From the NCBI RefSeq assembly GCF_014649035.1, contig NZ_BMSG01000009.1, positions 1 to 64,000 on the forward strand: a stretch of 64,000 nucleotides of DNA, written 5' to 3'. The stretch comes from Streptomyces sindenensis. Its GTDB lineage: Bacteria; Actinomycetota; Actinomycetes; Streptomycetales; Streptomycetaceae. Positions 9,140 through 17,618 of this stretch are shown in pieces. Position numbers and translations under genes: made by a program. The notes under the pieces are model-generated. The model saw only the letters and a program-made list of their open reading frames with translations, ran no database searches and was not told where the DNA came from. The number at the start of each line of letters is the position of its first letter. Within the stretch, counting starts at the first letter, position 1.

Positions 9140-9946
9140 ATGACAGGAATGCGTACCGCTCTGCGTGCCCCGGCCGTCACGGCCGCCGCCCTCCTCGCCG
9201 CCACCGCCCTCTCCCCCACGGCGCAGGCGCGGCCCGAACCACGAGCGCCCGAGGGGTTCGTGACGCTGCGTTCGGTGGATCCGACGATCATCCAGGAGAT
9301 GCGTTACGCCACGGCGCACACCTTCCTGGGTGAGCGGGTGGACGGCTACCGGCAGCCGGTCTGCATCCTGACCCGGCCGGCCGCACGCGCTCTGCACCGG
9401 GCGCAGAGGCGGCTGTTGCGTCAGGGCTATTCGCTGAAGGTGTACGACTGCTACCGGCCGCAGCGGGCCGTGGACCACTTCGTGCGGTGGGCGAAGGATC
9501 TCGACGACCAGTCGATGAAGGGGGAGTTCTATCCGCTGGTCGACAAGAGCCGGCTGTTCGAGGACGGTTACATCGCGGAGAAGTCCGGGCACAGCCGGGG
9601 CAGCACGGTGGACCTGACCCTGGTCCGGCTTCCCGCCCTGCCGACCAGGCCCTACCGTCCGGGCGAGCGGCTGACGCCCTGCTTCGCACCGAAGGACGAG
9701 CGGTTCCCCGACAACTCGGTGGACATGGGCACGGGTTACGACTGCTTCGACACCCTCTCCCACACCGACGACCCCCGGATCCAGGGTGCGCAGCGCGCCA
9801 ACCGGCAGTTCCTGAAGCGGACGCTGGCCGAGGCGGGGTTCGTGAACCTCCCCGAGGAGTGGTGGCACTTCACCCACAAGCCGGAACTGTTCCCGGACAC
9901 CTACTTCGACTTCCCGGTGGATCGCAGACCGGTGGGCAGGCGCTGA
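9140..9946 (+). CDS. Secreted D-alanyl-D-alanine dipeptidase (VanX/DdpX family)
   Basis: A 268-aa M15D zinc dipeptidase with an N-terminal signal peptide (alanine-rich hydrophobic stretch about residues 8-30). Zinc ligands are visible: His151 and Asp158 in SGHSRGSTVDLTL and His243 in EEWWHF, with the catalytic Glu just before. It should cleave D-Ala-D-Ala outside the membrane, recycling cell-wall dipeptide. No vanH or vanA partners are near, so resistance is unlikely to be its main role; cell-wall turnover is more likely. It starts about 60 bases from the divergent Nudix gene. Confidence 0.9.
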   Translation: MTGMRTALRAPAVTAAALLAATALSPTAQARPEPRAPEGFVTLRSVDPTIIQEMRYATAHTFLGERVDGYRQPVCILTRPAARALHRAQRRLLRQGYSLKVYDCYRPQRAVDHFVRWAKDLDDQSMKGEFYPLVDKSRLFEDGYIAEKSGHSRGSTVDLTLVRLPALPTRPYRPGERLTPCFAPKDERFPDNSVDMGTGYDCFDTLSHTDDPRIQGAQRANRQFLKRTLAEAGFVNLPEEWWHFTHKPELFPDTYFDFPVDRRPVGRR

Positions 9947-10020
9947 GTCAGTACGCGGGCTCCGGGGCGGCGGGCGGGCTCCGGGTCGGTACGCAGGATC
10001 TGAACCGGCGGGCAGGCTCC

Positions 10021-10073
10021 GAAGAGAACGGACGACCGGGACCACCCCCGTGGGCTCCGGCCGACCGTTCTTC
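10021..10073 (+). terminator. Probable terminator after the dipeptidase gene
   Basis: An imperfect inverted repeat (GAAGA..ACGG..CG..CCGG against CCGG..CG..ACCG..TTCTTC) is followed by CTTTC. It lies downstream of the dipeptidase stop and before the next gene. Confidence 0.5.
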
Positions 10074-10129
10074 CTTTCGGACGCGAACGGGGCGTGTTCG
10101 GTTGCCGATCGGGCGACTACGGTGCCCGT

Positions 10130-10495
10130 ATGTCACAGCAGACGTTCGAAACGTACGAGGAGTTCTGGCCGTACTACGTGGCGATGCACTCCCGGGCCGC
10201 CACCCGCTGGGTCCATCTGACCGGCACGCTGACCGGGCTCGCGATCTCCGCATACGGGCTCGCGCGGGGCCGGAAACGGTATCTGGCGGCCCTGCCGGTG
10301 ATCGGGTACGGCACCGCGTGGCCCGCGCACTTCCTGATCGAGAAGAACAACCCGGCCACGTTCGGGCATCCCCTGTGGTCGTTGCGCGGCGACGCGCAGA
10401 TGATCCGGACGATGCTCGCGGGCCGGGACGCGGAGCTGGCGGAGACCGCGGCGAAGTGGCTGGCCGAGCACGGGGTGGACGGGAAGGACAGCTGA
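10130..10495 (+). CDS. DUF962 (Mpo1-like) membrane protein
   Basis: 121 aa, DUF962/Mpo1-like family. It begins with the family's YEEFWPYYVAMHSRAATRWVH segment, whose His residues are conserved in Mpo1 dioxygenases that alpha-oxidise 2-hydroxy fatty acids in yeast. Two or three hydrophobic segments follow (about 25-70), then HFLIEKNNPATFGHPLWS, also a family hallmark. Whether bacterial members keep the dioxygenase activity is not shown here. The ATG at 10130 gives the canonical MSQQTFETYEEF start. Stand-alone gene. Confidence 0.85.
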   Translation: MSQQTFETYEEFWPYYVAMHSRAATRWVHLTGTLTGLAISAYGLARGRKRYLAALPVIGYGTAWPAHFLIEKNNPATFGHPLWSLRGDAQMIRTMLAGRDAELAETAAKWLAEHGVDGKDS

Positions 10496-10543
10496 GGCCG
10501 CCCCGACCGGGCCCTCGCCGGACACGGGCACCCGTGGCACACT

Positions 10544-10560
10544 TCTGACGTACCGTCAGA
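10544..10560. promoter_or_regulatory. Perfect palindrome, probable TetR-family operator
   Basis: TCTGACG-TAC-CGTCAGA: seven-base arms perfectly inverted around three bases. It lies directly upstream of the DUF35/thiolase pair, where it would overlap the promoter or transcript start. The form CTGACGnnnCGTCAG is typical of TetR regulators of acyl-CoA and steroid genes in actinomycetes. No TetR gene is in this window. Confidence 0.65.
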
Positions 10561-10579
10561 TCAAGTGCCGGGAGGGGCT

Positions 10580-11047
10580 TTGTCGCGCACGCGTACACCC
10601 GTGGTGGCCGGTTGGTTCACCGACGACGCCGCGGAGGAGGACTTCCGGCTGCTGGGCACCCGGTGCTCGGGCTGCCGGACGGTCCACTTCCCCCGGGAGG
10701 ACGGCCACTGCCGCAACCCGGGCTGCCCCGGCGGGGAGCTGGAGGAGACGCCGCTGTCGAAGCGGGGCACGGTGTGGTCCTGCACCGACGGGCGCTACCG
10801 GCCGCCTCCCCCGTACGTCAGCGACCCCGGTGTCCCCTGGACCCCCTACACACTGGTCGCCGTCGAGCTGGCCGCCGAGCGCATGGTCGTGCTGGGGCAG
10901 GCAGCCCCCGGGGTGGGGGTGGCCGCCCTTCCCGTGGGCTCGGTGGTGGAAGTGGTGCCGGGCGTCCTGGACGAGGACCGGGAAACGGGCACCGTGCACA
11001 CCACCTGGCACTGGCGGCCGGTCGCGGCGGACGGGGACGCCTCATGA
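10580..11047 (+). CDS. DUF35 OB-fold/zinc-ribbon acyl-CoA-associated protein
   Basis: 155 aa. A rubredoxin-like zinc ribbon (CSGCRTVHF...CRNPGC) is followed by an OB-fold (APYTLVAVELAAERMVVLGQA region). DUF35 proteins bind acyl-CoA and form complexes with thiolase-like or MaoC-like partners such as ChsH2-Ltp2. The stop overlaps the ATG of the thiolase-like gene (ATGA), which implies translational coupling and a complex. The TTG at 10580 has GGAGGGG immediately upstream; a GTG at 10565 is the alternative but lacks a ribosome site. Substrate unknown. Confidence 0.85.
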   Translation: MSRTRTPVVAGWFTDDAAEEDFRLLGTRCSGCRTVHFPREDGHCRNPGCPGGELEETPLSKRGTVWSCTDGRYRPPPPYVSDPGVPWTPYTLVAVELAAERMVVLGQAAPGVGVAALPVGSVVEVVPGVLDEDRETGTVHTTWHWRPVAADGDAS

Positions 11048-12255
11048 GGGGCGGCGCGAGCTCCGTGAAGGGCGACGTGGCCGTCCTCGGGGCCGGGATG
11101 CACCCGTGGGGCAAGTGGGGGCGGGGCTTCGTCACGTACGGTCGAATCGCCGCGCGGGCCGCGCTCGCGGACGCGGGCATCGGCTGGTCCGAGGTCCGGT
11201 CGGTGGTCGGCGCACAGACGGTGCGCGGGGGCTATCCGGGGTACGTGGCGGGCGCGACGTTCGCCCGGGCGCTCGGGTGGCAGGGGGCACGGGTGGCGTC
11301 CGTGTACGCCGCGTGCGCTTCCGGGGCGCAGGCCATCGACACGGCGCGGGCGCAGATCCTGGCGGGCCTGGCGGACGTGGTGCTGGTGGTGGGGGCCGAC
11401 GCGGCGCCCAAGGGGTTCTTCGCCCCGGCGGGCGGGGAGCGGGCGGACGACCCGGACTGGCTGCGCTTCCGGGTGCTCGGGGCGACGAACCCGGCGTACT
11501 TCGGGCTCTACGCCCGCCGCCGCATGGCGCTGTACGGGGACACCCCGGACGACTTCGCGCTGGTCAAGGTGAAGAACGCGGCGGCCGGGGCGCTCAACGA
11601 GTACGCCCGCTACCGCACTCCGGTGACGGCCGAGGAGGTCGCCGCCTCCGCGATGGTCGCCGATCCGCTGCGGCTGCTGGACATCTGCGCCACGTCCGAC
11701 GGGGCCGCCGCACTGGTTCTGTGCAGTATGGAGTTCGCGCGGCGGCGCGGGGTGCGCGATCCCGTGCGGATCCGGGCCGTCTCCACGGTGACGCCGACCT
11801 TCCCGAGGACCGTCCTGGATCTGCCGGACATCGGCACGGACTCGGCGGTGGCGGTGGATCCTTCGCCCGAGAGCTTCCGGGCCTCGATCGCGCGGACCGC
11901 CTACGAGGAGGCGGGGGCCGGGCCGGCGGATCTCTCGCTGGCCGAGGTCTACGACTTGTCCACGGCACTGGAGTTGGAGTGGTACGAGGACATCGGGCTG
12001 TGCGGTCCGGGCGAGGGGGCGAAGCTCCTGCGCTCGGGGGCGACCGCGCCCGGCGGCCGGATTCCGGTGAACGCGAGCGGCGGTCTGGCCTCGTTCGGCG
12101 AGGCGGTCCCCGCGCAGGCCATCGCGCAGGTGTGCGAGCTGACACAGCAGTTGCGCGGGCGGGCCGGTCAGCGGCAGGTGGCGGGCGCCCGGGTCGGCAT
12201 CACCGCGAACCAGGGGCTGTTCGGGCACGGCTCGGCGGTGATAGCGGTCCGCTGA
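11044..12255 (+). CDS. Thiolase-like lipid-transfer (SCP-x/Ltp) protein
   Basis: 403 aa, thiolase superfamily, lipid-transfer type. The nucleophile cysteine position is kept (VYAACASGAQ, Cys about 91). The region that in degradative thiolases reads GHPxGA is here GGLASFGEAVPAQ, so the usual catalytic histidine is missing; a second site near the end reads NQGLFGHGSA. This pattern, with a DUF35 partner, resembles acyl-CoA retro-aldolases or non-classical thiolases more than a beta-ketothiolase. Coupled to the DUF35 gene by an ATGA overlap. An 18-base tandem repeat begins at its stop codon. The exact reaction is unresolved. Confidence 0.85.
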   Translation: MRGGASSVKGDVAVLGAGMHPWGKWGRGFVTYGRIAARAALADAGIGWSEVRSVVGAQTVRGGYPGYVAGATFARALGWQGARVASVYAACASGAQAIDTARAQILAGLADVVLVVGADAAPKGFFAPAGGERADDPDWLRFRVLGATNPAYFGLYARRRMALYGDTPDDFALVKVKNAAAGALNEYARYRTPVTAEEVAASAMVADPLRLLDICATSDGAAALVLCSMEFARRRGVRDPVRIRAVSTVTPTFPRTVLDLPDIGTDSAVAVDPSPESFRASIARTAYEEAGAGPADLSLAEVYDLSTALELEWYEDIGLCGPGEGAKLLRSGATAPGGRIPVNASGGLASFGEAVPAQAIAQVCELTQQLRGRAGQRQVAGARVGITANQGLFGHGSAVIAVR

Positions 12256-12374
12256 ATCCCGAGAATCCGCTGCCCGCCGAGAATCCGCTGAACCCGGGGA
12301 AACCGCTGCCCGCCGAGAATCCACTGAACTCGGAGAATCCGCTGCCCGCCGAGAGGGCGTCGATCCCCGAGAGG
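12249..12374. repeat. 18-bp tandem repeat, seven units, on the thiolase stop codon
   Basis: Seven contiguous 18-base units start with CCGCTG, and odd and even units differ, giving a 36-base higher-order period (CCGCTGAAyyCnGrGAAT alternating with CCGCTGCCCGCCGAGAAT). The thiolase TGA (12253-12255) is inside the first unit. In the +1 frame the array would encode alternating PLNPEN/PLPAEN hexapeptides, but no gene uses that frame. The rest of 12256-12532 holds nothing else recognisable. Confidence 0.9.
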
Positions 12375-12532
12375 GCGTCTCAGCAGTTTTCCTCTGTACC
12401 TGACTTGACTGGCCGTCACCACAGCAGAACACTCAGGATCCGGCGCGCCGGGCGACGTGCGGCTCGTACCCCTGTCGGCGGGGGTACGGGCCGTACGCGT
12501 ACCGGAGGCCCGGGAGCAGCGCCTCCCCCGGC

Positions 12533-13141
12533 TCAGGTGGCGACGGGTTCGCGGGCCCGTGCCGCGCGCTCCAGGGCGTGCTCCACGACCGCGACCAGGA
12601 CGTCGCGCACGGAGGACCGGTCCCGTGCGTCGCAGACGAGCAGCGGGACCTCCGGGTCGAGGTCGAGGGCGGCCCGCACGGTCTCGGTGGGGAACCGCTC
12701 GGCGCCCTCGAAGGTGTTGACCGCGACCGTGAACGGGATCCGCCTGCGCTCGAAGTAGTCGACCGCGGCGAAGCAGTCCTCCAGACGCCGGGTGTCGGCC
12801 AGGACGACCGCGCCCAGAGAGCCCTGGGCCAACTCGTCCCACAGGAACCAGAAGCGGTCCTGGCCCGGGGTGCCGAACAGGTAGAGGACCAGGTCCTCGC
12901 GCAGCGTGATCCGGCCGAAGTCCATCGCGACCGTGGTGGTGGTCTTGGACTCGACCCCTTCCAGGTCGTCCACCGGGCGGCCCGCCTCGCTGAGGCGTTC
13001 CTCGGTGCGCAGCGGTCTGATCTCACTGACCGCGCCGACCGCGGTCGTCTTGCCGACGCCGAATCCTCCCGCCACCAGGATCTTCAGGGTGACGGGCTCG
13101 ACGGGCCGCTGCTTGACGCGGCTAGAGCGCCCGAAGGCCAT
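12533..13141 (-). CDS. cvnD: Conservon small GTPase (CvnD)
   Basis: 202-aa Ras/MglA-like GTPase, last gene of the conservon. P-loop GGFGVGKTT at residues 25-33 and switch II FGTPGQDRF at 89-97 are intact. The base-recognition position reads VNTF (141-144) instead of NKxD, as is common in CvnD proteins. CvnA-D form a membrane-associated signalling complex resembling eukaryotic GPCR systems; in S. coelicolor different conservons affect development or antibiotic production. The start overlaps the end of cvnC by 20 bases. Confidence 0.93.
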   Translation of the reverse strand: MAFGRSSRVKQRPVEPVTLKILVAGGFGVGKTTAVGAVSEIRPLRTEERLSEAGRPVDDLEGVESKTTTTVAMDFGRITLREDLVLYLFGTPGQDRFWFLWDELAQGSLGAVVLADTRRLEDCFAAVDYFERRRIPFTVAVNTFEGAERFPTETVRAALDLDPEVPLLVCDARDRSSVRDVLVAVVEHALERAARAREPVAT

Positions 13142-13568
13142 TGATTACCTCGCGAAGAATGCTCACTTCCGGCAGCTCTGCCGGCGGAACGGGACGGGTG
13201 ACGTGCACCAGCTCGTCCTCGACGAGATCGCCGACCAGGACCCGTACCACCCCTACGGGGAGGTCGAGTTCGGCGGCGAGCTCGGCGATCGACTGGGGCC
13301 TGTCGCTGCACAGTTCGACGATCGCCACGTGTTCCGGGGCGAGCGTCTGGTCCCGGCCGGGGTCGTCGGCGGCCGGTTCCGGCACGACGAGCGCGATCAG
13401 GTCGAGGCGGTGACGGGAGGCGCTGCTGGTCCGCCCCCGGGTCATCGCGTACGGGCGGACCACCGGCCCCGCGTCCGCGTCGTACCACCGGGAGGCCTGG
13501 GGGTCGACGGCCCCGTCCGGGGATCCGGGGGCGCCGCCCCGGGGGGAGTCGGCGCTCATGCCCGCCAC
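13122..13568 (-). CDS. cvnC: Conservon DUF742 protein (CvnC)
   Basis: 148-aa DUF742 protein with a winged-helix-like core (QSIAELAAELDLPVGVVRVLVGDL) and the typical C-terminal EVSILREVINGLRAL. It works in a complex with CvnA, CvnB and CvnD. Three in-frame starts exist; the GTG at 13568 has GGAGGG six bases upstream. A GTG at 13574 would overlap the cvnB stop, and an ATG at 13559 is farther from the ribosome site. Confidence 0.9.
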   Translation of the reverse strand: MAGMSADSPRGGAPGSPDGAVDPQASRWYDADAGPVVRPYAMTRGRTSSASRHRLDLIALVVPEPAADDPGRDQTLAPEHVAIVELCSDRPQSIAELAAELDLPVGVVRVLVGDLVEDELVHVTRPVPPAELPEVSILREVINGLRAL

Positions 13569-13570
13569 GC

Positions 13571-14014
13571 TCACCCTCCGGCGGGCGTACCGGTCGTCCG
13601 CGGGGCGTTGGCCAGATGCGCCCCCACGCGCTTGACCATCAGCGTCATCTCGTACGCGACCTGGCCCACGTCGGAGTCGGCTTCAGCCAGGACGGCGAGA
13701 CAGCTGCCGTCGCCGGCCGCCGTGACGAAGAGGAACGCCTCGTCCAGCTCGACGACGGTCTGGCGCACCCGGCCCGCGTCGAAGTGGCGGCCGACGCCCT
13801 TGGCGAGGCTGTGGAACCCGGAGGCGACGGCGGCGAGATGCTCGCTGTCCTCGCGGGTCAGGTCCGCCGACGCGCCGGTGGCGAGTCCGTCGCTGGAGAG
13901 CACCAGCGCCTTGCGGATGCTGGCGACGCGCTGGACGAGTTCGTCGAGCAGCCAGTTCAGTTCGCCCGAGCCGTGGCGGGCGGGGTTGTGTGCTGCGGCG
14001 TTCGGTGCGGTCAT
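13571..14014 (-). CDS. cvnB: Conservon roadblock/LC7 protein (CvnB)
   Basis: 147-aa roadblock/LC7-fold protein (LNWLLDELVQRVASIRKALVLSSDG...). By family it is a GTPase regulator or scaffold for CvnD, homologous to MglB of Myxococcus. Its ATG overlaps the cvnA TGA (ATGA), indicating translational coupling. Confidence 0.94.
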   Translation of the reverse strand: MTAPNAAAHNPARHGSGELNWLLDELVQRVASIRKALVLSSDGLATGASADLTREDSEHLAAVASGFHSLAKGVGRHFDAGRVRQTVVELDEAFLFVTAAGDGSCLAVLAEADSDVGQVAYEMTLMVKRVGAHLANAPRTTGTPAGG

Positions 14015-17000
14015 CGACCGTCCCCTCCCGGAGTGGTTCCTGGTGCTGTTCCACCGGGGTCGCCGGTGTTCGCGGTGTCCTCGGCGAATTCGGCGGATCT
14101 GGCGGATTCGGTGGTCGTGGTGGACACGGTGCTTTCGGTCGTCCCCGTGGTCTCAGGGTTCCCCGTGGTCTCAGGGTTCCCGGTGGTCTCAGGGTTCCCG
14201 GTGGTCTCAGGGTTCCCGGTGGTCTCAGGGTTCCCGGTGGTCTCAGCGCTTCGAGTTGTCTCAGCGCTCTGAGTTGTCCCGGCGTTCTCGGTTGCCCCGG
14301 CGTTCTCCCGGCGGCCTCGCTGCCATCCCCGCTGGAGCGAGGCCATACGGTCACGCACCTCGTCCGCGTCACGCTCGGCGTCGTCGAAGGCGTCCACGGG
14401 CGGCCGGTGCACCGTGCGCTCCGCGGACTCCTCACGGAGCTGGCGGGCCAGGCTGGCCTGCCGGACCCGTCGGGGCAGTCCGCCGATGGTGTCGGGTGCC
14501 GGTGGCGCGGCCGGCACCGGGGCCTCCTCGCGCCCGGACCCCGGTGAGCCGGGCGGGACGCCGGGGGCTCCGCGGTGGGCGGCGGCTCGCACGGTCCAGG
14601 GGGCGTCGGCGGTACGGGGCCCGTCGGCCGCCTCGGGCGTCCGGTCCGCGGTGTGCGGGACCGGGCCGGTGGCCTTCGTGGGGGGCGCGGTCCCGTCGTC
14701 GTTCGCCGCGTCGACCCGGCGGCCCCGGTCGGCGACCAGCGTCGGCGGGGTGCGGCGGGGCAGCCGTACGGGCCCGGCGGGGCGCATCGGGCGGACCTCC
14801 GCCGTGGGCTCGTCGCCCTGGTCCCGGGCCTGCTGGTGCTGGTCCCGGTCGGTGGTCCGGCTCGGGCGGCCGCCGGGCTTGTCGCGGCGGGGCTCGCGGT
14901 CGCCGTCGCGGCGCAGATCCCGGGCGCGGAAGATGCCGCCGCGCTCGCTCTCGGTGTCCTCCAGGTCGGACACGCCGTCCAGGACGGGGCCGAGGGCCGG
15001 GTCCAGGGCGGGATCCGGTGAACGGTCCAGCGGGTCGCCGGCGAAGTCCAGCGGGTCGACCGGGGCTTCCAGTTCGACCGGCCCGTCCAGGGCACCCGGC
15101 CCGGTGAGGCCGGTGGGAACCGGCGACAGAACCGCGGACCTGCCGTTGACGCGGCGCTCGCCGCCCGCTGCCGTGCCCGGCGCGCCCGCCGCCGTCCCGG
15201 AGCTCCGGCCGCCGCCGAGGGCCCGCTCGGCCCGGCGGTCCAGGCGGAAGCCGGTGCCGTGGGTGTCGGGGGCGTCGGTGAGCAGGGCCGCCGGGATGAA
15301 CACGACGGCGGTGGTGCCTCCGTACGGCGACTTCTGCAGGGAGACCCGGACGTTCTGGCGCTGGGCGAGCCGGCTGACGACGAAGAGGCCCAGCCGGTCG
15401 GTGTCGGAGAGTTCGAAGTCGGGGGTCTCGGCGAGCCGCAGGTTGGCGTCGAGGAGGACCTCGGGGGCCATGCCGAGGCCGCGGTCGTGGATTTCGAGCG
15501 TGAAGCCGTTGGAGACGCGTTCGCCGTGCACCTGGACCGCGGTGTGCGGGGGTGAGAAGACGGTGGCGTTCTCCAGGAGTTCGGCGATCAGGTGGGTGAG
15601 GTCGGCGACGGCGGGTCCGCCGACTCCGATCCGGGCCAGGCGGCGGACCTCGATGCGTTCGTAGTCCTCGACCTCGGCGACGGCGGCCCGCACCACGTCC
15701 ATCAGCTGGATGGGCTTGCGCCACTGGCGGGAGGGGGCGGCGCCGGAGAGGATCACGAGTCCTTCGGCGTGCCGCCGCATACGGGTGGTGAGGTGGTCGA
15801 GGCGGAACAGGTCTGCCAGTTCGTCGCTGTTCTCGGTACGGCGCTCCATCGCGTCCAGCAGGGTGAGCTGGCGGTGCAGGAGGACCTGGTTGCGGCGGGC
15901 GAGGTTGACGAAGACCTCGGAGACGCCGCGCCGCATGTCCGCCTGCTTGACGGCGGCCTCGACGGCGGCCCGCTGGAGGGTGTTGAGCGCCTGGCCGACC
16001 TGGCCGATCTCGTCGGGTTCGTAACTGAGCTGCGGGGCCTCGGTCTCGACGTCGACCTGTTCGCCCGCGGCCAGCCGGCGCATCACGCTCGGCAGCCGGA
16101 CGCCGGAGACCTCGTGGGCGTCCTTGCGCAGCCGGGAGAGGTCGCGGACGAGTTCACGGCCGATGCGGACGGAGACGAAGACCGAGACGATCAGGGCCAG
16201 GAAGCCGAGGATCCCGGCGATCCCGGCCTGGGCGAGGACCCGGTAGGCGGCCGGTTCGGCGCGGTCCTGGAACCGGTTGCCCATCTCCGTGGAGTCGCCC
16301 GCCAGCCGGTCGAGGACGGGCACGGCCGCCTCTTCCCAGCGGTCGGCGTCGACGGCGGCGGGCCGCTTCGTCGGCCCGGCGCCGATCAGGGCGTCCTCGG
16401 CGGTGCGCAGGGGTTCGGTGTCGGGGCTGCCCCAGAACTGCTCGACGCGGCGGCTTTCGGTGGCGGGGAGGTTCTCCAGGCTGACCTCGTAGAGCAGCTC
16501 GCGCTGCGCCACGAGGCCGGATATGCGGCGCATTTCGGCGTTGGTGAAGCGGCCGGCGATGAGGCCGGAGGCGATGAGCGCGTCCTCGCGCGAGAGCATC
16601 TCGCGGGCCCGGGAGATTCCGACCAGGGCTCGCATCTGCTTGTCCATCGACACGTTCTCCAGGGTGTGGAGTCCGTTGAGGAAGCGGTACGAGGGGTCGA
16701 CGAGGCCGTTGTAGAAGTCCAGTGCCTTGGCGCGGCTGATGGTGCGCTTCTCGACCGACTCACGCAGCGCCTCCAGCCCGTCGACGGCGCTCAGGATCGC
16801 GTCCAGGCGGCTGCTGTCGGCGGCGCTCAGCGATTCCCGGACGTCCTGCTCCCGGGCGTTCTCCCTGACCTGGCTGACGATGCGGTCGGTGGCGGCGCGT
16901 TGGCCCATGAGGACGGGGAGCGCGTCGGAGGCCCGGGGGTCGGCGAGGAAGACCAGGGTCTGCCGTCGCTCGTCCTGGACGGCGCGGACGGCGTCCTCCA

Positions 17001-17163
17001 GGGGTTCGCTCACCTTCTCCACGATGGATCCGGCGCTCATCAGTTCGTCGGCCTGGCGGCCGGTGATGTAGGTGGCGAAGACCCAGAGGCCCGTGAGGGA
17101 GACGAGCGGCACCATCAGCAACGCCACGATCTTCCTGCGGATGGACTTCCCGCGAAAGCGCAT
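14011..17163 (-). CDS. cvnA: Conservon nitrate-sensing-type sensor histidine kinase (CvnA)
   Basis: About 1050 aa. TM1 (about 12-33) and TM2 (about 307-333) flank an extracellular nitrate/nitrite-sensing (NIT) type domain. A HAMP-like region, a coiled segment and a HATPase domain follow, with the N-box LIAELLENATVF near 523, EIHDRGLGMAP, and SPYGGTTAVVFIP. CvnA proteins usually lack a clear DHp phospho-accepting histidine, so signalling may pass through CvnB/D. The long C-terminal half is low-complexity and includes TTGNPE repeats. Start at MRFRGKSIRRK with GGGAGG just upstream; the frame upstream lacks coding character. Confidence 0.93.
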   Translation of the reverse strand: MRFRGKSIRRKIVALLMVPLVSLTGLWVFATYITGRQADELMSAGSIVEKVSEPLEDAVRAVQDERRQTLVFLADPRASDALPVLMGQRAATDRIVSQVRENAREQDVRESLSAADSSRLDAILSAVDGLEALRESVEKRTISRAKALDFYNGLVDPSYRFLNGLHTLENVSMDKQMRALVGISRAREMLSREDALIASGLIAGRFTNAEMRRISGLVAQRELLYEVSLENLPATESRRVEQFWGSPDTEPLRTAEDALIGAGPTKRPAAVDADRWEEAAVPVLDRLAGDSTEMGNRFQDRAEPAAYRVLAQAGIAGILGFLALIVSVFVSVRIGRELVRDLSRLRKDAHEVSGVRLPSVMRRLAAGEQVDVETEAPQLSYEPDEIGQVGQALNTLQRAAVEAAVKQADMRRGVSEVFVNLARRNQVLLHRQLTLLDAMERRTENSDELADLFRLDHLTTRMRRHAEGLVILSGAAPSRQWRKPIQLMDVVRAAVAEVEDYERIEVRRLARIGVGGPAVADLTHLIAELLENATVFSPPHTAVQVHGERVSNGFTLEIHDRGLGMAPEVLLDANLRLAETPDFELSDTDRLGLFVVSRLAQRQNVRVSLQKSPYGGTTAVVFIPAALLTDAPDTHGTGFRLDRRAERALGGGRSSGTAAGAPGTAAGGERRVNGRSAVLSPVPTGLTGPGALDGPVELEAPVDPLDFAGDPLDRSPDPALDPALGPVLDGVSDLEDTESERGGIFRARDLRRDGDREPRRDKPGGRPSRTTDRDQHQQARDQGDEPTAEVRPMRPAGPVRLPRRTPPTLVADRGRRVDAANDDGTAPPTKATGPVPHTADRTPEAADGPRTADAPWTVRAAAHRGAPGVPPGSPGSGREEAPVPAAPPAPDTIGGLPRRVRQASLARQLREESAERTVHRPPVDAFDDAERDADEVRDRMASLQRGWQRGRRENAGATENAGTTQSAETTRSAETTGNPETTGNPETTGNPETTGNPETTGNPETTGTTESTVSTTTTESARSAEFAEDTANTGDPGGTAPGTTPGGDGR
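14147..14308 (-). repeat. 18-bp coding tandem repeat in the CvnA tail
   Basis: Nine 18-base units. Five (14147-14236) are almost identical, GTGGTCTCAGGGTTCCCG, and the flanking four (14237-14308) are diverged. On the coding strand they give TTGNPE five times, then related hexapeptides (QSAETT, RSAETT, ENAGAT). The repeat is in frame, so copy number changes only lengthen the disordered tail. Confidence 0.92.
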
Positions 17164-17618
17164 GGCCTCCCCCAGATCGGCCCCGCCCGGCGGCTGCGGG
17201 GGTCGCCCCGCACGGTGTCTGCGCGGGTTGTCTTCTCCGTCAATAAACGGCGCGAGCCTACTACTGACACCGAGACAACTCGAAGACACGTCCGGATGAT
17301 TTTCAGCCGTCCACCCGCTCATTGATCATGAGTTGTCCCGGTATTCCTGGAGATGAAATTCGCGAATGCGACAGAGGACACCGCCCGGACTCCTCAGCAC
17401 CGGCACGTATCAGTTGGCTGGAATTCTTCGCTCCGTGACCTTCTGTGCCCTGCGCGTGCTTTTCCTGGGGAATCTTCGGGACGGGTGGTTCGTCCAAATG
17501 TACTGGGTAGACGCACGGTGGGGTCGTGCGCGGCAGGACGGACGTGTTCCGCCCGCGTAGAACCGGCGCAAGCCGGGCAGCCACCCTGAAGTCGGACAGT
17601 GGCGGGGAGTTGAAGACC
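17164..17618. other. Intergenic region between cvnA and a divergent membrane-protein gene
   Basis: 455 bases with no credible gene. It is less GC-rich than its surroundings around 17230-17460 (for example TCAATAAACGG and GAGATGAAATTCGCGAATGCG), consistent with divergent promoters for the conservon and the small membrane protein. I could not fix -35/-10 pairs. Confidence 0.5.

Noticed and set aside
9140..9946. Vancomycin resistance cluster around the VanX-like gene
   Set aside because: No vanH, vanA, vanS/R or vanJ-type genes are next to it and the protein has a signal peptide, unlike cytoplasmic VanX.
5710..10045. Extension of the AACS frame to a 2104-aa protein
   Set aside because: The upstream part has no coding features and runs antisense through the GH31, Nudix and dipeptidase genes; the family-like start with a ribosome site is at 5710.
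12249..12374. Tandem array considered as a CRISPR-like array
   Set aside because: Units are contiguous 18-mers without spacers and no cas genes are near.
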